Part shown: one piece after another, positions 31,157-38,260 of the stretch
Numbering within the stretch: position 1 is the stretch's first letter
Layout of the letters: each line of letters opens with the position of its first letter
The notes under the pieces: model-generated
Database searches by the model: none
The model's input: the letters and a program-made list of their open reading frames with translations, nothing else
What the model was told of the DNA's origin: nothing
Program-made: the position numbers and the translations under genes
DNA from: Miltoncostaea sp050250915
Lineage (GTDB): Bacteria > Actinomycetota > Thermoleophilia > Miltoncostaeales > Miltoncostaeaceae
Length of the DNA: 64,000 nt
Direction of reading: 5' to 3'
Assembly (NCBI GenBank): GCA_050250915.1
Contig: JBFWNT010000016.1
Location: 1-64,000 of the forward strand

Positions 31157-32407
31157 GTGGCCGCGAACCTGGACCTGGACGAGTACCGCGCCGAGGCCGA
31201 GGAGCACCTCCGGAGCCCCGGTGCCGCCGCCGACGCCCGGCACGCCGGCCTGTTCACCGCCGGGCGGGTGACGGCGCTCGAGGCCCTCGCCGCGGCGGGC
31301 GGCCCCCGGGCGCGGAACCTGGCCCGCTACGCGGCCGAGGGGCACCTCCGGCTGGCGAGCGCCGCCGAGGTGGCCCGCATCCAGGAGGAGTTGCGGGCGC
31401 CGATGCCGGGTGGCCTGACCCTGCTGGACGTCGACGCGGCCCTGGCGGCCGAGCCGTCCGCCCAGCGCCGCCGCGAGTTGCAGGCCGAGCGGCTGCGGGC
31501 GATCGGCGGGCGGCTGCCGTCGGCGGTGTCCGACGCCGAGGTGCGCCGCACCATGGCGGCACACGAGCTGGACGCGCCCACCGCCGCGGAGCTGATCGCC
31601 CGGGTGGCCGGGCTCGACCTCCGCGCGGTCGCCGCCCTCGGGGCCACGGTCCTGGATGCGGGCGACGATGAGGTCGGGCGCCGGGTCGGCGACCTCGACG
31701 CCGCGGATCTCCCGCGGGTGCTGCGTGCGCCCGACCTCGGGGACGCACTGCCCGGGGCGGGCGCCCGCGAGGCCCTGGAGCGGACGTGCGAGCTGCTGGG
31801 GGTCGCGGCGCCGGCCGTCGCGCCGTCCGCCTCCGGCCTGGCCGGGTACGCGGAGGCGCTCCGCCTGGGCGGGCTGGCCCTGGCCTCGGCGGGCGTGTCG
31901 GCGCGGCTCCCGGTCGAGGCCCGCCGGCTCGGCGACCCGGCCCTGGCGCAGGCCACGGCGTTCCTCCTCGAGGGGTTGCTCACGGAACCCGGCTGGCTCG
32001 TACGGGTGCTCGACGCCTCCGACCCTGTGCGGGTCGCCGCGCCGGCCTCGACATTGCGGCTCCTGGCGACGCGCGCCGCCGCGGCGCGAGCCGCGGCGCT
32101 GGGCGGCGGCGCTCGCGAGGAGCTGATGTCCCGGGCCCTCGGCATCCCCTGGCCGGGGGAGCTGACGCTCCTGGACGGCCTGGCGGGCGTCGCCGCGGCC
32201 GACGCGATCCGCGGGCGTGCCCTGGCGGCGCTGCTGCGCCGGCACCTGCGCGAGACGGCGGGCGACCGCTGGTTCGCCGACGCGCGGGCCGCCGCCCTGC
32301 TGCGCGAGCTGTGGCTGGAGGGGGGCGACCTGACGCCGGAGGGGATCGCCGGGGACCTCGGCGCCGATGACCTGGGCGCGGCGCTGATCGCCGCCGGGGA
32401 GGACTGA
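31157..32407 (+). CDS. Ala-rich helical protein of unknown family
   Basis: A 416-residue protein starting at GTG 31157, highly Ala/Leu/Arg-rich and probably all helical. The last 70 residues (LAALLRRHLRETAGDRWF, LLRELWLEGGDLTPE) recall the C termini of large M3/M32-like peptidases, but no HExxH motif occurs anywhere, so if related it is a pseudo-enzyme. A PGGLTLLD / PGELTLLD motif occurs near both ends, hinting at an old duplication. The stop leads into a strong ribosome-binding site for nagA two bases downstream. Confidence 0.6.
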   Translation: MAANLDLDEYRAEAEEHLRSPGAAADARHAGLFTAGRVTALEALAAAGGPRARNLARYAAEGHLRLASAAEVARIQEELRAPMPGGLTLLDVDAALAAEPSAQRRRELQAERLRAIGGRLPSAVSDAEVRRTMAAHELDAPTAAELIARVAGLDLRAVAALGATVLDAGDDEVGRRVGDLDAADLPRVLRAPDLGDALPGAGAREALERTCELLGVAAPAVAPSASGLAGYAEALRLGGLALASAGVSARLPVEARRLGDPALAQATAFLLEGLLTEPGWLVRVLDASDPVRVAAPASTLRLLATRAAAARAAALGGGAREELMSRALGIPWPGELTLLDGLAGVAAADAIRGRALAALLRRHLRETAGDRWFADARAAALLRELWLEGGDLTPEGIAGDLGADDLGAALIAAGED

Positions 32408-32408
32408 C

Positions 32409-33536
32409 CTGCTCGGCCTGCGGGGCACCGTCCTGGCCGGGCGGTCGCTGCGACCGGGGACGGTCGGGGTGCGCGACGGGGTGGTCGCCGACGTCCCCGG
32501 CCGGGCGGTGCGGGACCTCCCGGACGGCTGGATCGTGGCCCCCGGATTCGTGGACGTGCAGGTCAACGGCTTCGCCGGCGCCGAGGTGGGCTCGGACCCG
32601 GACGCCCTCGCCGCGATCGCCGCCGCCCTCCCGCGCGCCGGGGTCACGGCGTTCTGCCCCACGCTGGTGAGCCGTTCGGACGCCGCCTACCGCCGGGCGG
32701 CCGCCGCGCTCGCGCGCGCCCGGGTGCCCGACGCCGCGGCCCGCCCGCTCGGCGTGCACCTGGAGGGGCCCTTCCTGAACCCCGCCCGCCACGGCGCCCA
32801 CGACCCCGGGGCGCTCCGCGGCCCCGACCCCGCCGTCCTCGACGGCCTGCTCGCGGCGTTCCGCCCCGCCATCGTCACGCTCGCCCCCGAGATGCCCGGC
32901 GGCCCGGACGCCGTCGCACGGATCGCCGACGCGGGCGTCGTCGCCGCCGTCGGCCACACCGAGGCCGGCGTCGCGACCGCGCGGGCCGCCATCGACGCGG
33001 GCGCCCGCCTGCTGACCCACGCCCTGAACGCCATGCCCGGCCTCCACGCCCGCGAGCCGGGTCCCCTCGGCGCATTCCTCGCCGACCGCCGGGCCCACGT
33101 CTCCCTGATCGCCGACGGCGTTCACCTGGACGACGCGTCGACGTTCATCTGCACCCGAGGCGCCGGCGCGCGCCTGGTCCTGATCAGCGACGCCGTGGCC
33201 GCGGCGGGGATGCCCCCCGGGCGTTACCGGCTGGGCGCGAGGACGGTCACGTCCGACGGGACCCGGGCGACGTCGCGGGGCCGCCTGGCCGGGGCGGTCG
33301 CGGGGCTGGACGCCGGGCCGCGGACGCTGGTGCGGGCGGGGATCCCCGCGGCTGTCGCGCTGGCCGCCGCGACCGTCGCGCCGCGGCGCCTGCTGGGCCT
33401 GCCGCCGGGCCTGGCGCCCGGCGGCCCCGCCGACCTCGTGGTGCTCGACGAGGGCCTGGTGCCCCGGCTCACCCTCGTCGGCGGCGTGGTGGCGTGGGCC
33501 GACCCGGGGCTTCCGTTCGACCCGTCGCCCGCCTGA
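32409..33536 (+). CDS. nagA: N-acetylglucosamine-6-phosphate deacetylase with probable CTG start
   Basis: An amidohydrolase of 375 residues. Zinc and substrate motifs are GFVDVQVNGF, GVHLEGPFLNPARHGAH, AAVGHTEA, LLTHALNAM and the catalytic LISDAVAAAG. GTG 32469 would remove the first beta-strands of the composite domain (LLGLRGTVLAGRSLRPGTV). CTG 32409 lies 5 bases after GGGGAGGA, and no ATG, GTG or TTG occurs upstream in frame. It deacetylates GlcNAc-6-P in amino-sugar and wall recycling. No nagB is adjacent. Confidence 0.88.
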   Translation: MLGLRGTVLAGRSLRPGTVGVRDGVVADVPGRAVRDLPDGWIVAPGFVDVQVNGFAGAEVGSDPDALAAIAAALPRAGVTAFCPTLVSRSDAAYRRAAAALARARVPDAAARPLGVHLEGPFLNPARHGAHDPGALRGPDPAVLDGLLAAFRPAIVTLAPEMPGGPDAVARIADAGVVAAVGHTEAGVATARAAIDAGARLLTHALNAMPGLHAREPGPLGAFLADRRAHVSLIADGVHLDDASTFICTRGAGARLVLISDAVAAAGMPPGRYRLGARTVTSDGTRATSRGRLAGAVAGLDAGPRTLVRAGIPAAVALAAATVAPRRLLGLPPGLAPGGPADLVVLDEGLVPRLTLVGGVVAWADPGLPFDPSPA

Positions 33537-33609
33537 ACGCCTCGAGCATCGCGGCGATCGCGGCGCGGCCGCCAGCCGACTCGTCGAGCGTCGGCGCCTC
33601 GCCGGGCAT
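33469..33609 (-). CDS. Possible 46-residue small protein
   Basis: An ORF beginning MPGEAPTLDESAGGRAAIAA whose ATG overlaps the nitrilase stop as TGATG, the coupling style seen throughout the window. It contains an amphipathic helix (AIAAMLEAFRRATGR) and a basic Pro/Arg tail. It overlaps the convergent nagA 3' end by 68 bases, and the ribosome-binding site is weak, so it may be a chance ORF. Confidence 0.3.
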   Translation of the reverse strand: MPGEAPTLDESAGGRAAIAAMLEAFRRATGRTEAPGRPTPPRRRRG

Positions 33610-34460
33610 CAGGCCGCCCCGTAGACGTCGTCGCGCCGGTGGCGGAGGGCGGGGAGGCGCTCCCGGATCTCGGCCATCCGGGCGAAGTCGAGGTCGGCGA
33701 CGGCGACCCCCTCCCCGTCGGGCGCCTGCGCCAGCACGACCCCCCACGGGTCGATGACCATGCTGCGCCCGTGCGAGACGGTCCCGTCGTCGTGGGTGCC
33801 GTACTGGCCGGCGGCGATCACGAACGCCTGGTTCTCGATCGCCCGGGCGCGCAGGAGCGGCTCCCAGTGGTCCTTCCCCGTGGTGGCGGTGAAGGCGGCC
33901 GGCACCACGATCACCTCGGCCCCCTCCGCCGCGAGGCGCCGGTACAGCTCCGGGAAGCGGAGGTCGTAGCAGACGGACATGCCGATCCGGCGGCCCAGCG
34001 CGTCGCCCACCACGATCGCGTCGCCCGGCGCCGTCGCCGCCGACTCGCGGTATGCGACCCCGCCGACGTCGACGTCGAACATGTGGAGCTTCCGGTACGT
34101 CGCGGCCACCGACCCGCCGGGACCCACCAGGACGCTCGTGTTGTGGGCCCGCCCGTCGTCGCGCGCCTCGATGACGCTGCCCGCCAGGATCGCGATCCCG
34201 TGCTCCAGCGCCCACGAGCGGGCGGCCGACACCGACGGGCCGTCGAGGCCCTCCGCCCCCTCACGCATGCGCGGGCCGTGGACGTACGGCCATTTCTCCG
34301 GCAGCACCACCAGCCGCGCCCCGGCGCCGGCGGCGCGCGCCACCAGGGCGCCCGCGACGACGATGTTGCGGTCGCGGTCGGCGGTGCTGGTCATCTGGAC
34401 CGCGGCGACCCGGAGGGCGCTACCATCCGCGGCGTCAGTCCGAGCGCTTGGAGGCGTCAT
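33609..34460 (-). CDS. Carbon-nitrogen hydrolase (nitrilase superfamily)
   Basis: A 283-residue enzyme with the complete Glu-Lys-Cys triad: VVLPEKWPY, ATYRKLHMFD and GMSVCYDLRFPELYR. The HDDGTVSHGRSMVIDPWG C terminus is typical of the Nit1/Nit2 omega-amidase-like group. The start is uncertain: ATG 34460 adds about 13 residues before the usual LRVAAVQMTS and has no ribosome-binding site, so the mRNA may be leaderless. It overlaps head-to-head with the NifU-like gene. Confidence 0.85.
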   Translation of the reverse strand: MTPPSARTDAADGSALRVAAVQMTSTADRDRNIVVAGALVARAAGAGARLVVLPEKWPYVHGPRMREGAEGLDGPSVSAARSWALEHGIAILAGSVIEARDDGRAHNTSVLVGPGGSVAATYRKLHMFDVDVGGVAYRESAATAPGDAIVVGDALGRRIGMSVCYDLRFPELYRRLAAEGAEVIVVPAAFTATTGKDHWEPLLRARAIENQAFVIAAGQYGTHDDGTVSHGRSMVIDPWGVVLAQAPDGEGVAVADLDFARMAEIRERLPALRHRRDDVYGAA

Positions 34461-34692
34461 GTCGGCCGAGATTCTTTCGCAGATCGAGGATGTGCTCGAC
34501 CAGATCCGGCCCGCGCTCCACGCGGACGGCGGTGACGTCGAGCTGGTGGAGTTCGACCAGGAGGGCTTCGTCCACCTCTCCATGCAGGGCTCGTGCGGCG
34601 GCTGCCCCATGTCCACCGCCACGCTGACGCTCGGCATCGAGGCCGAGCTGCGCCGCAACATCCCCGAGGTCGAGGGCGTCATCACCGTCTGA
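34459..34692 (+). CDS. NifU C-terminal domain Fe-S scaffold protein
   Basis: A 77-residue protein consisting only of the NifU C-terminal/NfuA-type domain: IRPALHADGGDVELVEF and GSCGGCPMSTATL with the CxxC [4Fe-4S] motif. GGAGG precedes the ATG by 4 bases. It carries and transfers Fe-S clusters. Its start codon overlaps that of the divergent nitrilase gene by two bases. Confidence 0.93.
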   Translation: MSAEILSQIEDVLDQIRPALHADGGDVELVEFDQEGFVHLSMQGSCGGCPMSTATLTLGIEAELRRNIPEVEGVITV

Positions 34693-34709
34693 CGCGGGGG
34701 CGCCGCGGC

Positions 34710-36575
34710 CTAGCCGCGCAGCGCGCGCAGGGCGTTCAGGATCACGGCGAGGTCGATGACCTCCTGGAACAGGGCGCCCGCCACCGGCGGCAGGTGGCCG
34801 GTGGCCGCCACACCCATCGCCGCGATGCTCACACCCATCCCGGCGAGCACGCTCTGCCGCGCGATGCGCATCGAGCGCCGGCCGATGTGCACCGCGTCCG
34901 CCACGCGGTCGACGCGGTCGACCGTGATGACGGCGTCGGCGGTCTCCGAGGACACGGTGGCCCCCGCGGCGCCCATCGCGATCCCGACGTCCGCGGCGGC
35001 CAGGGCGGGCGCGTCGTTCACGCCGTCGCCCACCATGGCCACGGCGGCCAGGTCCTGGTCGCCGCGCAGGCTGCGGACCACGTCGAGCTTCCCCTCGGGC
35101 GACAGCTCGGCGTAGACCCGGTCCACGCCGAGCTCATCGCCGATGCGGTCGGCGACCGAGCGGCGGTCGCCGGAGACCATCGCCACGTGCCGCACGCCCT
35201 CCGCGCGGAGCCGCCCGACGATCCGCCCGGCGTCGGGGCGCAGCTCGTCGGCCATGACCACCACGGCCGCGAGCCGGCCGTCGACCCCCACGAGCACGTG
35301 GGCCTCGCCCGACCCGCGCCCCGCCGCCAGCGACGCCCCCGCGACCTCCCCGGCGTCGTACCCCTGGGCCACCAGGAACGCCCGGCTCCCGACGGCCACG
35401 CGGCGGCCGCCGACCTCCCCGGCGATGCCCTGGCCGGGCTGCTCGGCGACCCGCGCCGCGGGCGCCAGGGCCAGGCCGGCGTCCTGCGCGGCGCGCACGA
35501 CCGCCTGACCGAGCACGTGGGCCGACAGGCGGTCCACCGAGGCGGCGAGCCGCAGCGCCTCCCACCGCGGGACGGCGTCGACGGCCACCACCTCGCGGAC
35601 GTCGGGGACGCCGGCCGTCAACGTCCCGGTCTTGTCGAACAGGACCGTGCGGACCCGCCCGAGCATCTCGATCGCGCCCGCGCCCTTCACGATGATCCCG
35701 GCCTTCGCCGACCGCGAGAGGCCGGAGACCAGGGCGATCGGCGCCGCCAGGATCAGCGGGCACGGCGTGGCGACCACCACCACGGCCAGCCCGCGGACCG
35801 GGTCGCCGCTGAGTGCCCACGCCAGGCCGGCGACGCCGAGGGTCACGGGCAGGAAGATGCCGGCGTAGCGATCGGCCATCCGGACCATCGGCGCCCGCTC
35901 GCGCTCGGCGTGCTCCACCAGGCGTACGAGGGCCGCGTATGCGCTCTCGGCGGCCGGGCGCTCGGCCCGGACGTCGAACGGGGCGCCGGCGTTCACGGTG
36001 CCGCTCATCACGGGCTGCCCGCCACGGAGCGTCACGGGCAGGGGCTCGCCGGTGAGCGTGCTGGTGTCGACCACCGCCTCGTCGCCGGCGACCACCCCGT
36101 CCACCGGGATCACCTCCCCGGTGCGCACCAGCACCACCTCCCCGGGGCGGACGTCGTCCACCGGCACCTCCCGCACCCCGTCTCCGGTCCTGAGCTGGGC
36201 GACACGTGGCTCACGGCTCACCAGGGCGGTCAGCTCGCGCCGCGCGCGCCGGGACGCCGCCGTCTCGAGGGCCGCGCCGCCGGTGAACATGAGCCCGACC
36301 ACGACCCCGGCGAGCTCCTCGCCCAGGGCGAGGGCGCCGACCATGGCGACGAGCGCGATCGTGTCGACCCCCAGGTGATGGTCGACGACCACCGTGTGGA
36401 CCACCTCGACCGCCAGGTCGGCGGCCAGCAGCGCCACCGCCGCCCGCCAGACCTGCTGCCCGGCCGCCGCCTCGCCGGCGAGGTGGAGCAGTCCGCCCGC
36501 GACGATGGCCGCCATCGCGACGACGGCCAGGATGCGGGCCCGGTTCTCGACCAGGCTGTGCCACGCGCGCCCCAC
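34710..36575 (-). CDS. Heavy-metal P-type ATPase (TPC motif, no N-terminal metal domain)
   Basis: A 621-residue P1B-type ATPase from GTG 36575. The actuator TGEPLPV, phosphorylation DKTGT, ATP-site and hinge GDGVNDAP motifs are intact. The transmembrane metal motif reads ATPCPLILA (TPC instead of CPC), and the N terminus has no CxxC or His-rich domain, so it is not a classical Cu+ exporter; TPC types are linked to poorly defined metals. It follows the NifU-like gene convergently by 17 bases. Confidence 0.88.
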   Translation of the reverse strand: MGRAWHSLVENRARILAVVAMAAIVAGGLLHLAGEAAAGQQVWRAAVALLAADLAVEVVHTVVVDHHLGVDTIALVAMVGALALGEELAGVVVGLMFTGGAALETAASRRARRELTALVSREPRVAQLRTGDGVREVPVDDVRPGEVVLVRTGEVIPVDGVVAGDEAVVDTSTLTGEPLPVTLRGGQPVMSGTVNAGAPFDVRAERPAAESAYAALVRLVEHAERERAPMVRMADRYAGIFLPVTLGVAGLAWALSGDPVRGLAVVVVATPCPLILAAPIALVSGLSRSAKAGIIVKGAGAIEMLGRVRTVLFDKTGTLTAGVPDVREVVAVDAVPRWEALRLAASVDRLSAHVLGQAVVRAAQDAGLALAPAARVAEQPGQGIAGEVGGRRVAVGSRAFLVAQGYDAGEVAGASLAAGRGSGEAHVLVGVDGRLAAVVVMADELRPDAGRIVGRLRAEGVRHVAMVSGDRRSVADRIGDELGVDRVYAELSPEGKLDVVRSLRGDQDLAAVAMVGDGVNDAPALAAADVGIAMGAAGATVSSETADAVITVDRVDRVADAVHIGRRSMRIARQSVLAGMGVSIAAMGVAATGHLPPVAGALFQEVIDLAVILNALRALRG

Positions 36576-36690
36576 CCCCCGAATATCGCTCCGCCGCGGC
36601 GCCGGATCATCCGGGCGCGCGGGGCACCGGGGTCCGCCCCGGCACGGGTGCGGGTTGCGGGATTCCCCGGATGCGCCGCGGCACGGCGGA

Positions 36691-36707
36691 AGCCCCTGCA
36701 GGGGGCT
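36691..36707 (-). terminator. Hairpin downstream of tRNA-Pro
   Basis: AGCCCC (36691-36696) pairs perfectly with GGGGCT (36702-36707) over a 5-base loop, 38 bases beyond the tRNA 3' end. No U-run follows on the minus strand, so termination is plausible but unproven. Confidence 0.4.
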
Positions 36708-36744
36708 CCCGCGGGCTCCCTCGCCTCGCGGGGACCCTTGCCAA

Positions 36745-36818
36745 TCGGGGTGCCCGGATTTGAACCGGGGACCTCTCCGACCCGAACGGAGCGCGCTACC
36801 AAGCTGCGCCACACCCCG
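36745..36818 (-). tRNA. tRNA-Pro(CGG)
   Basis: A 74-base tRNA. Acceptor CGGGGTG/CACCCCG, D-arm GCGC...GCGC, anticodon stem CTCCG/CGGAG with loop TTCGGGT (anticodon CGG, reads CCG), and T-arm CCCGG/CCGGG with loop TTCAAAT. Discriminator base A; CCA is not encoded. A TAACAT -10-like hexamer lies at 36840-36845 upstream; no good -35 box is seen. Confidence 0.97.
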
Positions 36819-36926
36819 CCGAACGTGCGCGGCAGGGCGATGTTACCAGCGCCGCGACCCCGGTTCCCGGGGGGCGGGGACCCGGATCTCGCACGTAATT
36901 CCGGGTTAACGACCGGCCACGCGGGG

Positions 36927-36956
36927 TTGAGCACCCCTCGTCACGAGCGATACGTT
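36927..36956 (+). promoter_or_regulatory. Putative promoter of PAP2 gene
   Basis: TTGAGC (36927-36932) and TACGTT (36951-36956) are 18 bases apart. The spacer contains the small inverted repeat CTCGT-C-ACGAG. Located 36 bases before the PAP2 ATG. Confidence 0.4.
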
Positions 36957-36991
36957 TGTGTCGTCCTTCCTTTTTGGAAGTGACCTTCGCC

Positions 36992-37831
36992 ATGCCCACG
37001 CCCCCTCCGGACACCCCGCCGACGACCGCCCGCACCCACCCCGCGGCGCCCGTGTCGCGCCCGCGGCGGCGCCTCCCGGAGTTCCGGCGGCCGTTCCCGA
37101 ACCACCCGTGGGCGTTCGAGGTGATGCTGTTCGCCATCGCGCTGCTCGTCTACCAGGCGTCCCGCGCGCTGGTCATCGGCCAGCCGTCCACGGCCTTCGA
37201 GAACGCGGCGGAGATCATCTCGTTCGAGAAGAGCTCGGGCCTGTTCGTGGAGACGAGCATCCAGGGCTGGCTGCTGAACCACATCCAGCTCACCGAGGCC
37301 CTGAACTACTTCTACATGTACGCCCACTGGACGATCACGCCGCTGTTCTTCATCTGGCTCTACAAGCGGCGCGCCGGGGTCTACCCCTACGTCCGGAACG
37401 CGTTCTTCGCCGCCAACGGCATCGCCCTGATCGTCTTCATGTTCTTCCCGGTCGCCCCGCCGCGCCTCGCGGGCGTGAGCGACGGCTTCGTGGACACCCT
37501 CCACAGCGTCAGCAACATCGACCTCCACGGCGGCGTGTTCTCCGGGTGGTTCAACCCGCACGCGGCGGTCCCGTCGATGCACTTCGGCTACGCGCTCATG
37601 ATCGGGCTGGTGGGGATGGTCCTGCTGCGCAGCTGGCCGCTGCGCCTGATCGCCCTGGCCTACCCGATGCTGGTCTTCCTGACGATCACGGGGACCGCGA
37701 ACCACTACGTGCTCGACTCGGTCGCCGGCGGGGTCGTGGTGGCCCTCGGGTTCGCGGGCGTGTACCTCTGGATGGCCTACCGGGGCAGCCTCCGGCCGGC
37801 CGTCGTGCCCGTCCCCGCCGACCGGCGATAG
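36992..37831 (+). CDS. PAP2/inositolphosphotransferase-type membrane protein
   Basis: A 279-residue protein from ATG 36992 (MPTPPPDTPP): a Pro/Arg-rich cytosolic leader, then about six membrane helices. The phosphatase motifs are PHAAVPSMHFGYAL (SxxxH-containing) and ANHYVLDSVAGG. It resembles the PAP2_3/Aur1-like group that moves or removes phospho-head groups on lipids. Stand-alone transcription unit behind its own promoter. Confidence 0.85.
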   Translation: MPTPPPDTPPTTARTHPAAPVSRPRRRLPEFRRPFPNHPWAFEVMLFAIALLVYQASRALVIGQPSTAFENAAEIISFEKSSGLFVETSIQGWLLNHIQLTEALNYFYMYAHWTITPLFFIWLYKRRAGVYPYVRNAFFAANGIALIVFMFFPVAPPRLAGVSDGFVDTLHSVSNIDLHGGVFSGWFNPHAAVPSMHFGYALMIGLVGMVLLRSWPLRLIALAYPMLVFLTITGTANHYVLDSVAGGVVVALGFAGVYLWMAYRGSLRPAVVPVPADRR

Positions 37832-37903
37832 CCCCCATCCCCCGTCCGAGGGGGGCGCCCGACCCGGTCGGGTGATGCCGTCCGCACGGAGCGGATACCG
37901 TCC

Positions 37904-37932
37904 TTGACAGTGGATGGTTTTCGGTCGATAAC
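37904..37932 (+). promoter_or_regulatory. Strong promoter for the 66-residue HTH-like gene
   Basis: Perfect -35 TTGACA (37904-37909), 17-base spacer, -10 GATAAC (37927-37932). The predicted transcript begins near 37940, leaving a leader of about 120 bases. Confidence 0.6.
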
Positions 37933-37991
37933 CCGTGGTGCATGCCGACGCGAACCCCCGGCCCCACGGCCCACTAACCCGGTTCGCAGTG

Positions 37992-38035
37992 ACCCGCCCC
38001 CAGCCACGATCCCGAAGGCTGGTGCGTGAACGGGT
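37992..38035 (+). other. Leader hairpin upstream of the 66-residue gene
   Basis: Outer arms ACCCG/CGGGT (37992-37996, 38031-38035) enclose a second stem CCAGCC/GGCTGG (38000-38005, 38017-38022). It ends 24 bases before the ATG and just before the GAGGAGG ribosome-binding site, so it could influence translation. No known riboswitch class was recognised. Confidence 0.4.
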
Positions 38036-38059
38036 CGACATACCGTCGAGGAGGTCCTG

Positions 38060-38260
38060 ATGGCCAATCACCTCACCCCGGACGAGTTGTCGGAGGCGTT
38101 GGGACTGGCGCGCAAGCAAGTGGTGCGCTTGTGCGTCGAGACGTCCGTCCCGATCTACAACGGCAGGATCGACAAGACCCTGTTCGTGCATTCGGTGACC
38201 GCAGCCGGCCACCGGCTCCCCGAGGCGGAGGCCCAGGAGCTCCTGGCCACCGCGCCCTAG
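38060..38260 (+). CDS. 66-residue HTH-like small protein
   Basis: A small protein starting MANHLTPDELSEALGLARKQ. LTPDELSEALGL-ARKQVVRLCVET reads as a helix-turn-helix like those of excisionase/BldC-type minimal regulators, followed by a short wing (VPIYNGRIDKTLFV). A very good ribosome-binding site (GAGGAGG) and a consensus promoter indicate strong expression. It immediately precedes dacB, whose reading frame overlaps its stop. Role unknown; DNA binding is inferred from pattern only. Confidence 0.75.
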   Translation: MANHLTPDELSEALGLARKQVVRLCVETSVPIYNGRIDKTLFVHSVTAAGHRLPEAEAQELLATAP

